A DNA stretch of 63,224 nt from Halodesulfovibrio sp. (GTDB lineage: Bacteria; Desulfobacterota; Desulfovibrionia; Desulfovibrionales; Desulfovibrionaceae): positions 1 to 63,224 of the forward strand of contig QKEJ01000011.1 of assembly GCA_003252375.1 (NCBI GenBank), in the 5' to 3' direction. Each line of letters begins with the position of its first letter. Positions within the stretch are counted from its first letter, which is position 1. A program made the translations under genes and the position numbers. Positions 50,001 to 58,968 of the stretch are shown here, in pieces. Below the pieces are notes generated by a model. The model was given only the letters and a program-made list of their open reading frames with translations. It did not search any database and was not told the DNA's origin.

Positions 50001-50762
50001 TTCCTGCGCCCTGTCGGGGTACATGAAGCCCCAGAGCCGTTCAGCCTGCTTGCTGTAGAGCCAGTAGCCGTCGGCGTTGAGGAGCATGAGGTTGGCCCCT
50101 TCGTGCCCATCGGCCTGATGGATGATTTCGAGCAGTTCCTTGGCCAGATAGTTGAGGACGATCACCCCCTTGCGGACGCCGTTGTTGTCGAAGCAGGGGG
50201 TCGCCAGCCTGATCATGGGCTTGAAGGGCTGTTCTATGACGCCCTTCTCTATGTTCAGGTCCAGAGGGGAAAGATAGAATGTGCCCTCGGCAAGGTCGCG
50301 GGCCTCGGAAAAGTAATAGCGGTTCGCCTTGTTCTGCAGGTGATCGCGGGCGACGATTTCTGCGCTGCGCGGCCGTTTGTTGATGCGGATATCTTCCATG
50401 CCGTCCATGAGCAGCAGGCGTGCCTGGTCGTAGCGGCGGTTGTTCTTGATGAAGGCAAAGAATTCCGCTTCCAGGGCGTGCTTGTCCTCTCTGGAAAAGG
50501 TGGTCAGGTAGCGGCGGAGTTCAATGTGCAGGGAGACGTTGGTGAGATCCTGAACGATGGAGTGCAGTTCAAGCTCCAGGGAGCGGGCCACAAAGTCCAC
50601 GTGCACGGCCTGTCGACGGGCCAGAAGTGACTCACGGAGTGAGATCTCCTGATATGCCATGTAGGTCAGGATGATGATGACGATGCAGGAGAGAGGGACA
50701 AAGAACTTGAGTGCTTCCTTGCCGACTCCTGACACCGTGCTCGGCACAGTGGAAATGGGCAT
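47022..50762 (-). CDS. Membrane sensor hybrid histidine kinase with two receivers and HPt
   Basis: A 1246-residue phosphorelay protein. TM1 (20-37) and TM2 (327-345) enclose a periplasmic dCache-like sensor of about 285 residues. A PAS domain follows (370-480, DIVWEADPEGHLTYVNPRIY), then HisKA with His506 (MSHEIRTPMNAI) and HATPase_c (NNAIKFTDEG, GTGLGLSISQRL). Two receivers come next (VLVVDDNLTARQ with FMDWKMPEVDG; ILLAEDNELNRQ with LMDIQMPVMDG), and a C-terminal HPt with His1088 (HTLKGVAGNIG). The complete His-Asp-His chain resembles BarA/ArcB-type relays. It is the first gene of the operon. The signal is unknown. Confidence 0.95.
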   Translation of the reverse strand: MPISTVPSTVSGVGKEALKFFVPLSCIVIIILTYMAYQEISLRESLLARRQAVHVDFVARSLELELHSIVQDLTNVSLHIELRRYLTTFSREDKHALEAEFFAFIKNNRRYDQARLLLMDGMEDIRINKRPRSAEIVARDHLQNKANRYYFSEARDLAEGTFYLSPLDLNIEKGVIEQPFKPMIRLATPCFDNNGVRKGVIVLNYLAKELLEIIHQADGHEGANLMLLNADGYWLYSKQAERLWGFMYPDRAQETFSRDYPDAWKELAGSNRGQITDNHGITTFSTVYYAPEANTVSNSPSAILWKVVSIVPAQTLAMQASGIRNKFIFIFLVIELLLGVSLIIRARHHAERAASQKVIEHNQLRFKQIMDSSWDIVWEADPEGHLTYVNPRIYDVLGHMQEDVLGTTPFSMAPLLEAVGTDRRGPARRRRHIHWEEAETHRNGSTVWLYSSGNLVYDENGMVSALRGITRDITDRVHNEKELETARMQAEKANRAKSEFLARMSHEIRTPMNAIIGMSHLALRTKLTLRQQDYVTKIKVAADTLLRIINDILDFSKIEAEKLVIDPHPFSLTTVIDSIVDIVCLPAEEKGLELLVSIPSDIPDGLYGDSLRLGQVLINLVNNAIKFTDEGEVVISVQVMQQDKENATLQFNVRDTGIGLNEESLANLYTPFMQADGSTTRQYGGTGLGLSISQRLVSLLGGDLTCTSAEGLGTTFNFELTMPVIHVAHDAPSMPPSLTHCRVLVVDDNLTARQVLRETLSSFGLDPEEACGCQEAIEKTLKADPPFDVVFMDWKMPEVDGLGCIRALRTHPDIKHLPKFIIVTAYGREEIRQRIQSEKVDGLILKPINRSLLFNVLLDAFNEPGALSVMPALSETREEIPPHIRGARILLAEDNELNRQVARELLEGAGLKITVAENGQEALERVREQEFQAVLMDIQMPVMDGLEATRHIRNIPELQGLPIIAMTAHALSTDREVSLNTGMNDHVNKPVDPDQLYSTLGKWIPQGGWTPEDAPGAPVMPAEQAVETAVIPATEHLDITAGLRRVRQNAQLYVSLLSGFANDNTHIVERVRNCLQSGSNDLAFRLLHTLKGVAGNIGAMDVHAAAARACDSLREGEEDLMAPLLDVEEQLARVMAEIPRVLEEFSQGIELRQAGHAAAEDPASAPSLLEGATLASAFAELQRVTAIHDMAALSLFDSLYATLTRLAPVEAESLRNDYASFAFKKALVRLQSIASKIPEAHSGEVQ

Positions 50763-50896
50763 GCGGACGACCTGTTGTCTGGTTGGTTCTTGTGTAAGTG
50801 GTATTCTATGCTAGGGTACCCTCCCTTTTGTGGCAATGAAATTTGCCCGGAATGCACTGTGTCGGCCAAGAATATAACGAGGCCAAGAGGGGCGTG

Positions 50897-52435
50897 TCAG
50901 AGCGCGGCGGCTTCCAGGACGGTGCGGACGCGATGGCGGTAGGTGTGGTGTTCCAGAATGTGGGTGCGCCATGCGGTGCGCAGCTGGTTCGCCATGTGGC
51001 GGTTGCCGAGCACATGGTTGATGCGCGAAGGCAGTTCGCCTGCGCGTCGGAAGGTGACTGCTTCCGCGAGGTGCCGGGGAAAGATGTGCATGCCCGGGGT
51101 GGCGTCCGTGAGCAGGATGCCGCCGGCGGCCCAGACGTCGAAATGGCGCTGGGTCAGTCCTCCGGGCAGCAGGAGGCCGGTAATGTTCAGCGAAACGGAT
51201 GCATGGTGAAATATGTCCGGCAGTTCGGCGTAGTAGTCCACGGGAGGGCGAAGGTCGTCGAGCCCTTCAATCCGGCCTGACCATCCGGCGTCACCGAACA
51301 CGGTCAGGTGGTAGGGAACGGCGTGGCGCAGGCATTCCGTACGCCAGTAGCGGGTCAGCTGTTGGGCTGCAGCCCCCACTGCCCGCGGGGTGTCGGGCCA
51401 GAAACTGTGCGCGTTCAACTGTTCCGCCCACCAGTGATAATCGGCCCGCTCGCCCCGCACCATCAGGGCCTGGGCCTCCTGCATGCGATCGGCATCAGGG
51501 ATGATGCCGGAAAAATATTTCTTGTGGGCAGGGAATTCGGAGCGCCCCACGAAGACCACCCGATCCGCAAGCGCCGCATGGCGGCCGTCCGCCTGCGGGG
51601 TGAAGATGGCCGGATCGGTCGCCAGGGGCAGGTGGACCACCTGCCGGGCGCCCGCAGCCTGCAGGGCGGGCATGAAGGTGTGATCCGTGACCAGCAGGAG
51701 CGCGTCCTTCCAGGCGGGCGTCTTGAAGCCGGACAGGATGTGCCATGGCGTATCCACGCACCAGACGGCAACGCGCACTCCGGCGGCTTCCAGCAGGTTC
51801 TGGCGTTCGCCGAACATGTCCAGCCCCTGTCCGTTCACGCTGAAGAACAGGGCGGGGCGTTCGGTGCGCAACAGCCGGGGCAGTTCCGTCGCCATGGCTT
51901 CCGGTTCGATGCGGTGGACGTGGTAGCCCTCGGCGCTGAAGGCGTTGTACAGTTCACGGATGAGCAGACCGCTGTCCGTTCCCGGCAGGATGACCGACGG
52001 AGTGCGCTGGGAAGGCGCCTTGGGGGGCAGGCCCTGTTGCATGTGCTGCCATTGGGCTGCGGCCACAAGACGCCCCCAGAAGGAGGGGAAGAGCCGCAGG
52101 TTCGGCCGGTAGCACAGGGTGGTGGCGTTGCGGAAAAACTCCGGCGTACATTCCGGTGCCGCCAGCCGTTCCCAGTCAGCGGGCAGGGCTGCGTGCCATG
52201 CGGGAGGCATCTGGCGTGCAAAGTCGTCGCATTCCACATAGCAGATGCGGGGAGCCTTCCGTGTGCCGCACCGTTCGGCCACGGCCTGTGCCGCCAGTGC
52301 CGGGTCGGGCCCCATGCCGAGCACCAGCAGGGTCTCGCCGTTTCCCAGAACGTCGAACTGGTCGGTCCCGGCAGCCAGCGATTGCTGCTTGCCAAGTTCA
52401 TGCAGGATGCGTATCCGTTCCGGGCGATGTGACAT
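50897..52435 (-). CDS. CgeB-like glycosyltransferase family protein
   Basis: A 512-residue protein resembling the DUF3880/CgeB glycosyltransferases. Features are the N-terminal segment LRTERPALFFSVNGQGLD, VAVWCVDTPWHILSG, then LPLATDPAIFTP and a C-terminal GT-B-like half with VVFVGRSEF, ASVSLNITGLLLPGGLTQRHFDVWAAGG and LLTDATPGM. Such proteins often glycosylate surface structures such as flagellin in this group, but neither acceptor nor sugar is visible here. It lies 134 nt upstream of the sensor kinase on the same strand and is divergent from rlmE (55 nt). Confidence 0.82.
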   Translation of the reverse strand: MSHRPERIRILHELGKQQSLAAGTDQFDVLGNGETLLVLGMGPDPALAAQAVAERCGTRKAPRICYVECDDFARQMPPAWHAALPADWERLAAPECTPEFFRNATTLCYRPNLRLFPSFWGRLVAAAQWQHMQQGLPPKAPSQRTPSVILPGTDSGLLIRELYNAFSAEGYHVHRIEPEAMATELPRLLRTERPALFFSVNGQGLDMFGERQNLLEAAGVRVAVWCVDTPWHILSGFKTPAWKDALLLVTDHTFMPALQAAGARQVVHLPLATDPAIFTPQADGRHAALADRVVFVGRSEFPAHKKYFSGIIPDADRMQEAQALMVRGERADYHWWAEQLNAHSFWPDTPRAVGAAAQQLTRYWRTECLRHAVPYHLTVFGDAGWSGRIEGLDDLRPPVDYYAELPDIFHHASVSLNITGLLLPGGLTQRHFDVWAAGGILLTDATPGMHIFPRHLAEAVTFRRAGELPSRINHVLGNRHMANQLRTAWRTHILEHHTYRHRVRTVLEAAAL

Positions 52436-52489
52436 AATGTGGCCTTGGCGTCAGGGGCACTTTACGATACAAGTGCCGCAGGTGAAATC

Positions 52490-53128
52490 ATGAAAGTATA
52501 CAGAGACCATTATTTCAAGAAGGCCAAGCAGGAAAACTATCCGGCCAGGTCCATCTATAAGCTCAAGGAAATAGAGAAGCGGTTCAGGATATTCCGGCCC
52601 GGCATGCACGTGCTTGACCTTGGCGCCGCCCCCGGCTCCTGGTCCCTCGGCGCGGCCGAGATGGTCGGCCCGCAGGGCAGGGTGCTCGGTGCGGATATCC
52701 AGACAACGCCTACATCCTTTCCACAAAATGTCACGTTCATGCAAGAGGATGTGTTCAATCGCTCGCAGGCCTTCGAGGATGCGCTGGCAGCCCTGTCCCC
52801 GATCCATGTGGTCATGAGTGACATGGCTCCCAGCACAACGGGCCACCGGTTCACGGATCAGGCCCGTTCCGCGAATCTGTGCCGCGAGGCACTTGCCGTG
52901 GCTACCCAATGCCTGATACATGGCGGCAGTTTTATCGTGAAAATTTTCATGGGGCCGGACTTCCACGAGTTTGCCGCAGAAATGCGCCAGTACTTTGCCT
53001 CCGTCAAGACCTTCAAGCCCAAGAGTTCCCGTTCTGAAAGCATAGAAATTTTCTATGTGGGCATAGGGTTCAAGGGCTGCGACGGCGGGGCAGACAACAG
53101 GGTGGACGACGCGGAACTCCGCTCCTGA
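52490..53128 (+). CDS. rlmE: 23S rRNA 2'-O-ribose methyltransferase (RrmJ/FtsJ family)
   Basis: A 212-residue SAM-dependent enzyme that methylates U2552 of 23S rRNA in E. coli. The SAM-binding motif is VLDLGAAPGSWS. The catalytic residues lie in RSIYKLKEI (Lys), MSDMAPSTTGH (Asp), FIVKIFMG (Lys) and SRSESIEIFYVG (Glu). ATG 52490 follows AGGTGAAATC; the longer frame to 52439 overlaps the divergent promoter. yebC is 66 nt downstream. Confidence 0.94.
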   Translation: MKVYRDHYFKKAKQENYPARSIYKLKEIEKRFRIFRPGMHVLDLGAAPGSWSLGAAEMVGPQGRVLGADIQTTPTSFPQNVTFMQEDVFNRSQAFEDALAALSPIHVVMSDMAPSTTGHRFTDQARSANLCREALAVATQCLIHGGSFIVKIFMGPDFHEFAAEMRQYFASVKTFKPKSSRSESIEIFYVGIGFKGCDGGADNRVDDAELRS

Positions 53129-53194
53129 CCACACAACCATTACATTCAGTACGATTTACAGCGCGCCCGCGGCGTGCACGAGTAAGGAGGAAAC

Positions 53195-53938
53195 ATGGCC
53201 GGACATAGTAAATGGGCAAATATCCAGCACCGCAAGGGTCGTCAGGACGCCAAGCGTTCCAAGGCTTTCACCAAGGCTGCCAAGGAAATCATCATTGCAG
53301 CCAAGGGTGGCGGTGATCCCACGGGGAATGCCCGTCTGCGTGCGGCCATTGCCGCTGCCAAGGCCGTGAACCTTCCCAAGGACCGCATCGACAACGCCAT
53401 CAAGAAGGGCACCGGCGAACTGGCCGGCGGCGATATCGCCGAAGTGATGTACGAGGGCTACGGTCCCGGCGGCATCGCTCTGCTTATCGAAGCGGCCACC
53501 GACAACCGGAACCGTACCGTGGCCGAAGTGCGCCACCTGCTCAACAAGGGCGGCGGCTCCATGGGTGAAGCCGGCTGCGTGGGCTGGATGTTTGACCGCA
53601 AGGGCGTGGTGACCGTGAACAAGGAGAAGATCTCCGAGGAGCAGGTCATGGAACTGGGCCTTGAGGCCGGTGCCGAGGACGTGATCGACCAGGGCGAAAC
53701 CTGGGAAGTGCGTGCCGAGCTGTCGGACTTTGAAGCCGTGCGCGGTGCCTTCGAGGCGGCCGGCATCGAGGTGGAGTCCGCCGAGATGGCCATGATTCCC
53801 CAGAACGTCATCGAAGTTGACGCGCAGGCGGGCCAGAAGGTGCTCAACCTCATCGACATGCTCGAGGACAACGACGACGTGCAGAACGTCTGGTCCAACT
53901 TCGACTTGTCGGACGAGGCGATGGCGGAACTGGCATAA
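53195..53938 (+). CDS. yebC: YebC/TACO1 family protein
   Basis: A 247-residue protein with the universal N-terminus [21 protein letters not shown]. Family blocks [38 protein letters not shown] and [20 protein letters not shown] are present. The family has been described as a DNA-binding regulator and as a translation factor helping with difficult peptide bonds. It is encoded immediately before ruvCAB, as in many bacteria. AAGGAGG precedes ATG 53195. Confidence 0.97.
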   Translation: MAGHSKWANIQHRKGRQDAKRSKAFTKAAKEIIIAAKGGGDPTGNARLRAAIAAAKAVNLPKDRIDNAIKKGTGELAGGDIAEVMYEGYGPGGIALLIEAATDNRNRTVAEVRHLLNKGGGSMGEAGCVGWMFDRKGVVTVNKEKISEEQVMELGLEAGAEDVIDQGETWEVRAELSDFEAVRGAFEAAGIEVESAEMAMIPQNVIEVDAQAGQKVLNLIDMLEDNDDVQNVWSNFDLSDEAMAELA

Positions 53939-53950
53939 CAACGCTTTGAA

Positions 53951-53980
53951 CGCCCGTCCCCGAGACGGGCGTTTTCATTT
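53951..53980 (+). terminator. Rho-independent terminator of yebC
   Basis: The arms CGCCCGTC and GACGGGCG have loop CCCGA and are followed by TTTTCATTT. Confidence 0.88.
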
Positions 53981-54068
53981 GCACCTGCCTTTGCATTCAC
54001 CCGGCTGGGGTGTATCGTCGGGCAACAATTACTGGATCTACGGGATCTAGGGAATCTACGGGAGCAGC

Positions 54069-54569
54069 ATGACACAGGGGATCACCGTTCTGGGCATCGA
54101 CCCCGGCTCCCGCATCACGGGCTGGGGGGTGGTGCGAGAGGTCTCCGGCGTTGCCGCGCTGGTGGACTGCGGCACCGTGCGCACGTCCGAGGCCGACATG
54201 GCCCGGCGTCTCGGGATCATTTTTTCCGGGGTGCGTGACGTTATCGCCCGGTGCCAGCCCGATGTGGTGGCCGTGGAAAACGTCTTTACCGCCAAGAACG
54301 CCTCCTCGGCCCTGAAGCTGGGGCAGGCCAGAGGGGCGGCCATCGCCGCCTGCGCCCTGCATGACCTTGCCGTGCACAGCTATGAACCCACCAAGGTCAA
54401 GCAGGCCATCGTGGGCACGGGCCGGGCGGACAAGCAGCAGGTCGCCTTCATGGTCGCCACCATACTGGGCGTGAAAAAGCCCTCCTGGGCCGTGGATGCA
54501 AGTGATGCGCTGGCCGTGGCCCTGTGCCATCTGACCATGCGTCGCTATGAACGGATCGCCCGCGGCTAG
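54069..54569 (+). CDS. ruvC: Holliday junction resolvase RuvC
   Basis: A 166-residue endonuclease that cuts four-way junctions. The acidic active site lies in GIDPGSRITGWG (Asp), VAVENVFTAKN (Glu) and WAVDASDALAVALCH (two Asp). Length is usual for the family. First of ruvC-ruvA-ruvB; ruvA follows after 85 nt. Confidence 0.97.
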   Translation: MTQGITVLGIDPGSRITGWGVVREVSGVAALVDCGTVRTSEADMARRLGIIFSGVRDVIARCQPDVVAVENVFTAKNASSALKLGQARGAAIAACALHDLAVHSYEPTKVKQAIVGTGRADKQQVAFMVATILGVKKPSWAVDASDALAVALCHLTMRRYERIARG

Positions 54570-54654
54570 TCCGGTGACCGTCCGGCGGGACCACACCGGC
54601 TATGCTTAACAATGCCTTGTGAATGGGGTACAACGCGCCATCGAGGTCACATGA

Positions 54655-55260
54655 ATGATTGCGTATCTTGAAGGACGTCTTGCAGAGGTCGCGGAACAGG
54701 CCGTTGTGCTGGTCACCCCCGGCGGGGTGGGGTACGAGGTGTTTCTGCCCGTGCACACGCTGTCACGCCTGCCGGAAAAGGGCGGCGAACTCGCCGTGTT
54801 CACCTTCACCGTGGTGCGGGAGGATGCGCTGGAGCTCTATGGCTTCCAGACATGGGACGAGCGGCAGACCTTTTCCGTGCTCATTTCCATCTCCAAGGTC
54901 GGCGCCAAAACGGCGCTGGGCATTCTCTCCCAGTTCCGGCCCGATGAACTGCGGCAGGTCGTGGCGCAGGAGGATGTGCTTGCCCTGACCCGCGTTTCCG
55001 GTATCGGCAAGAAGAGCGCGCAGCATATTTTTCTGGAATTGAAGTACAAACTCAAGGTCGAGAGCGTGCCGGGCGGCGCCGTGCTGAACGGCGGAGCTCC
55101 GGGTGCGCTGTATCGTGACGCACTGGCCGGGCTCACCAATCTGGGCTACTCCGAGGATGAAGCAGGCCCGGTTCTGAAGACGGTCCTGCGGGACGAACCC
55201 GATCTTGATGTGGGCAGCGCCCTGCGCGCCGCCCTCAAGGCGCTTGCCAAGGGACGCTGA
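54655..55260 (+). CDS. ruvA: Holliday junction DNA helicase subunit RuvA
   Basis: A 201-residue junction-binding protein. The N-terminal OB fold is [32 protein letters not shown]. The helix-hairpin-helix motifs are [13 protein letters not shown] and [12 protein letters not shown]. The C-terminal domain that contacts RuvB ends [12 protein letters not shown]. Its TGA overlaps the ATG of ruvB by one base. Confidence 0.97.
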   Translation: MIAYLEGRLAEVAEQAVVLVTPGGVGYEVFLPVHTLSRLPEKGGELAVFTFTVVREDALELYGFQTWDERQTFSVLISISKVGAKTALGILSQFRPDELRQVVAQEDVLALTRVSGIGKKSAQHIFLELKYKLKVESVPGGAVLNGGAPGALYRDALAGLTNLGYSEDEAGPVLKTVLRDEPDLDVGSALRAALKALAKGR

Positions 55261-56243
55261 TGCAGTTCAACGATTCTGAATGCCCCATGAGTACCTGCAT
55301 GGACGAAACCGTCCGGCCTCCGTCGCTCGATGAATTCATCGGGCAGGAAGAGCTGCGCGACAATCTGCGGGTTTACCTGCAGGCTGCCCGCGAACGCGGG
55401 CAGGCCATGGACCATACCCTTTTTTACGGCAACCCCGGCCTCGGCAAGACAACGCTTTCCCAGATCATGGCCAGCGAGCTGGGGGTGAACCTCGTTTCCA
55501 CCTCGGGGCCCGTGCTGGAGCGCAGTGGCGATCTGGCCGCCATCCTCACCAATCTCGGACGCAACGACATCCTTTTCGTGGACGAGATACACCGCATGCC
55601 TGCCGCCGTGGAGGAAGTGCTCTATCCGGCCATGGAGGACTTCAAGCTCGATCTGGTCATCGGTCAGGGGCCGGGAGCCCGGACCGTGAAGATTGACCTT
55701 GAGCCCTTCACGCTGGTGGGGGCCACGACGCGTATCGGGCTGCTCTCGTCGCCGCTCCGGGATCGTTTTGGCGTGATCCTGCGGCTGGAATTTTATACGC
55801 CCGAGGAGCTGTCGCGCATTGTTGCGCGGACGGCCCGTATTCTCAGGGTGGATCTGACTCCCGACGGCGCTCTGGAAATCGGCCGGCGTTCGCGCGGGAC
55901 ACCGCGTATTGCCAATCGCCTGCTGCGGCGGGTGCGCGACTTTGCCACCGTGAAGGGCGGCGGTTCCGTGGACGCCGAACAGGCCGCCGAGGCGCTGGGG
56001 CGCATGGACGTGGACGAGAGCGGTCTTGACCAGATGGACCGCAAGCTGCTTACGGTTCTTATTGAGCATTTCGGTGGTGGGCCGGTGGGCGTGAAGACGC
56101 TGGCCGTTGCCTGTTCCGAAGAGGTGCGGACCATCGAGGATATTTATGAGCCGTATCTCATCCAGTGCGGCTTTCTCAAACGTACTTCGCGTGGCCGCAT
56201 GGCCACCGCACGTGCCTATCGGCATCTGAACCTTCTGGCCTAA
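55260..56243 (+). CDS. ruvB: Holliday junction DNA helicase subunit RuvB
   Basis: A 327-residue AAA+ branch-migration motor. Walker A is GNPGLGKTT, Walker [10 protein letters not shown] and sensor I GATTRIG; the C-terminal winged helix contains [19 protein letters not shown] 55260 is directly coupled to ruvA (TGATG); an internal ATG at 55287 is a possible alternative. thyX follows after 24 nt. Confidence 0.97.
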   Translation: MQFNDSECPMSTCMDETVRPPSLDEFIGQEELRDNLRVYLQAARERGQAMDHTLFYGNPGLGKTTLSQIMASELGVNLVSTSGPVLERSGDLAAILTNLGRNDILFVDEIHRMPAAVEEVLYPAMEDFKLDLVIGQGPGARTVKIDLEPFTLVGATTRIGLLSSPLRDRFGVILRLEFYTPEELSRIVARTARILRVDLTPDGALEIGRRSRGTPRIANRLLRRVRDFATVKGGGSVDAEQAAEALGRMDVDESGLDQMDRKLLTVLIEHFGGGPVGVKTLAVACSEEVRTIEDIYEPYLIQCGFLKRTSRGRMATARAYRHLNLLA

Positions 56244-56267
56244 CCTGTTACCGAGAGGTGGTGCACC

Positions 56268-56990
56268 ATGCCGCAGAAAGCCTGCACGGTGAGTCTTCTT
56301 GCGTCCACACCCGACGCCATGTCCCTGATCTATGCTGCTTTCCGCCAGTGTTACCATGCCGGTTTCGTGGGGGACATGTGGCCCCGTCTGGTGGCGGGCG
56401 AGATTTCCCGCGAGAAGCAGGGGGAGTTTATCGCCAAGATCATGGAATCAGGCCATACGAGCCCCATTGAGCATGTCTCCTTTACCTTTGCCGTGGAAGG
56501 TGTTTCCCGGGCGCTGACCCACCAACTGGTGCGCCACAGGATAGCCTCCTATTCCCAGCAGAGTCAGCGGTACGTGGACGGAAGCGATTTCGACTACATT
56601 CTGCCGCCGGCCATTGCCCGCATTCCCGAGGCGCGTGAGCGGTTCGAGGCCTTCATGCGCGAAGTGGGCAGCGCCTATAAGGATCTTAAGGAACTGCTGG
56701 AGACAAAGGGGCGCGGCGCCAAGGCCAAGGAAGACGCCCGGTTTGTTCTGCCTCAGGCCGCGGAGTCGAAGATCGTGTTCACCATGAACTGCCGCAGTCT
56801 CATCAACTTCTTCGAGCATCGTTGCTGTGCGCGGGCCCAGTGGGAAATCCGCGGCATGGCCAACGACATGCTTGCGATGTGCCGTGAGGTGCTTCCTGTC
56901 ATTTTTGAAACAGCAGGGGCCCGTTGCGAACGTCTCGGATTCTGCCCCGAGGGCGAAAAATTCACCTGCGGGCGCTATCCTCTTCCCTGA
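56268..56990 (+). CDS. thyX: Flavin-dependent thymidylate synthase
   Basis: A 240-residue FAD enzyme that methylates dUMP using methylenetetrahydrofolate and NADPH. The ThyX signature is intact: RHRIASYSQQSQRY. Further conserved blocks are ESGHTSPIEHVSFTF and SLINFFEHRCCARAQWEIR. It substitutes for ThyA and fits with the dCMP deaminase gene at 34201. It is 24 nt after ruvB, possibly co-transcribed. Confidence 0.96.
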   Translation: MPQKACTVSLLASTPDAMSLIYAAFRQCYHAGFVGDMWPRLVAGEISREKQGEFIAKIMESGHTSPIEHVSFTFAVEGVSRALTHQLVRHRIASYSQQSQRYVDGSDFDYILPPAIARIPEARERFEAFMREVGSAYKDLKELLETKGRGAKAKEDARFVLPQAAESKIVFTMNCRSLINFFEHRCCARAQWEIRGMANDMLAMCREVLPVIFETAGARCERLGFCPEGEKFTCGRYPLP

Positions 56991-57348
56991 AGCCCGCGTC
57001 TCTCCATCGTTTGACACTGTTTCTGAATCGTAACAGTAGGAAAAATTATTCCTGTTACGCATTGCGATTCTAAAAAGAGGATGATTTTTTCAAAAAACGT
57101 CGCTTTTTAGTTTTGTGGCTGTGGAAAACTTTTTCCACAGCGTGTGTCATGATTGTGGATAAGGTGGGGAAACGCTCGGTTCTGTAGGCTTGACGGCAGG
57201 GCTTGAATATAGCACCTTTCGTAAAAAAATTAATAATTTTAGACAAATGTGATTGTAGCGGCGGTGGGGAAATCAGCCCTGTTACGGTTTCGCATCGGCC
57301 ATTATTTCACCGTTGCACCACCGACTGTAAAAACGTAGATACTCCTCC
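56991..57348 (+). other. AT-rich DnaA-box region upstream of dnaA (candidate origin or autoregulatory site)
   Basis: A 358-base gene-free region. It contains one consensus DnaA box, TGTGGATAA (57154-57162, reverse orientation), and two one-mismatch boxes facing each other, TGTGGAAAA (57120-57128) and TTTTCCACA (57131-57139). AT-rich blocks lie at about 57066-57115 and 57220-57250 (AAAAAAATTAATAATTTTAG), suited to unwinding. This could be oriC or only the regulated dnaA promoter; the boxes are few for a full origin. Confidence 0.55.
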
Positions 57349-58761
57349 ATGATTGAAATTTGGGCTCATATTCAGCAGATTCTGCAGAAACGACTCGCGC
57401 CAGGCCTGTTCAAGGTCTGGATTACGCCTCTTGTCGCCGATGTTACTGACCAGGGCGTGTGCCTTACGGCACCCAACGAGTTCGTGGCCGCGTGGGTACG
57501 CGACAGACTGCTTGATGATATTGTGGCTGCCGCAGCCGAGGCTGCCGGGCGCCCGCTTCAGGTCACCGTGACCGCCAGCAAGACTCCCCAGAAGGCACCG
57601 GCCCGTCGCCGGAGCCCTTCCGTCGATATGGCTGATGCCCGTGAGCAGGCATCCGGCCCGTTGTTCAATTCCGGTTCCGTCGCCCAGCAGATGGCGCTGC
57701 CCATCCAGCAGCCGCTGGTGAGCAAGGCCATCGACTGGCGTTTCGATTTTGACAGCTTCGTGGTTGGTCCCTGCAACGATCTGGCCTTTGCCGCGTCGCA
57801 GGGGATTACCCGTTCCTCCCTGTCCGCAGACACCCTGTTCCTCAGCTCCGGCCCCGGCCTGGGCAAGACGCACCTCATGCAGGCCGTGGGCAGCGAACTG
57901 TGCCGGCAGAGCAACCGCAGCAATGTGCGGGTGGAATACCTGACGGCCGAGGAGTTCGCCTCCCGGCTCATCGGTGCCCTCAAGAGCCGTGATGTAGAGC
58001 GGTTCAAGGCCCGGTATCGTGATGTGGACCTGCTGCTGCTGGAAGACGTGCATTTCCTCCAGGGCAAGGAGCGCATGCAGGACGAGGTGCTGGCCACCAT
58101 CAAGGCCCTGCAGTCGCGCGGTTCCCGCGTGGTGCTCTCCAGCTCCTTCGCGCCCCGCGATCTCAAGGAACTGGACAGCCAGCTCGTATCCCGTTTCTGC
58201 TCCGGTTTTCTGGCCGTGATCGACAAGCCCGACTTCGCCACCCGGCGCGATATCCTGCGTCGCAAGGCAAAGCAGTATCAGGTGGATCTGCCGGATAACG
58301 TCACCGATCTGCTGGCCGAGAACATCCGTTCGGACGTTCGCCAGATAGAGAGCTGTCTGCACAACCTTATTCTCAAGGCGCGCATTCTCAACCAGCGCAT
58401 CTCCATGAACATTGCGTGGGAGGTCATCAGCCATTACGCCACGCAGGAAACGGTCATGGATATGGACAGCATCATCCGCTGCGTGTGCAACGGATTTGAT
58501 CTTGCCCCCTCGCAGTTGAACTCGCGCAGCCGTCGTCGTGAGCTGGTCATTGCCCGCAATACGGTATTCTATCTGGCCCGCAAGCATACGGACCTTTCCC
58601 TTCAGGACATCGGGAACCATTTCAACCGCAAGCACTCCACCGTGCTTAAGGGGATCACCAATCTTGAGCGGGAAATGAGCAGGGAGACGCCCGTGGGACG
58701 ACAGGTCACCAGTACAGTCAACATGATCGAACGCAATGGACGAATTCTTCCCGCCCGATAA
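57349..58761 (+). CDS. dnaA: Chromosomal replication initiator DnaA
   Basis: A 470-residue AAA+ initiator. N-terminal domain I is present ([25 protein letters not shown]), then a Gln/Ala/Pro-rich linker (80-125), Walker [10 protein letters not shown] (167-175), Walker [13 protein letters not shown] and the C-terminal domain IV with [18 protein letters not shown], the DNA-binding signature. Two positions differ from the common form: Walker B has ED for DD, and domain IV has KHST where E. coli has DHTT. No dnaN follows; the next genes are unrelated to replication. ATG 57349 has a weak ribosome binding site (ACTCCTCC lies upstream instead). Confidence 0.94.
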   Translation: MIEIWAHIQQILQKRLAPGLFKVWITPLVADVTDQGVCLTAPNEFVAAWVRDRLLDDIVAAAAEAAGRPLQVTVTASKTPQKAPARRRSPSVDMADAREQASGPLFNSGSVAQQMALPIQQPLVSKAIDWRFDFDSFVVGPCNDLAFAASQGITRSSLSADTLFLSSGPGLGKTHLMQAVGSELCRQSNRSNVRVEYLTAEEFASRLIGALKSRDVERFKARYRDVDLLLLEDVHFLQGKERMQDEVLATIKALQSRGSRVVLSSSFAPRDLKELDSQLVSRFCSGFLAVIDKPDFATRRDILRRKAKQYQVDLPDNVTDLLAENIRSDVRQIESCLHNLILKARILNQRISMNIAWEVISHYATQETVMDMDSIIRCVCNGFDLAPSQLNSRSRRRELVIARNTVFYLARKHTDLSLQDIGNHFNRKHSTVLKGITNLEREMSRETPVGRQVTSTVNMIERNGRILPAR

Positions 58762-58795
58762 TCGGGGCGGACAGTACCTTTCTGCAGAATGCTGC

Positions 58796-58833
58796 AAAAA
58801 AGGCGCGAACCGGACCCGGTTCGCGCCTTTTTT
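58796..58833 (+). terminator. Rho-independent terminator of dnaA
   Basis: The arms AAAGGCGCGAACCGG and CCGGTTCGCGCCTTT have a 2-nt loop and are flanked by A- and T-runs. Very stable. Confidence 0.93.
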
Positions 58834-58968
58834 GCGCGGTAACACTTTTCAACGGCTGAGGAAATGAGTACAGGGGTGTTTCGCATCGTGGACAAGGGTG
58901 GCTGGTCCTGGGAAGCGAGTGTCGTGTTCGTTTGTGGTGGTATTGCTCTTGCCGCCTAAGGAGTGTGT

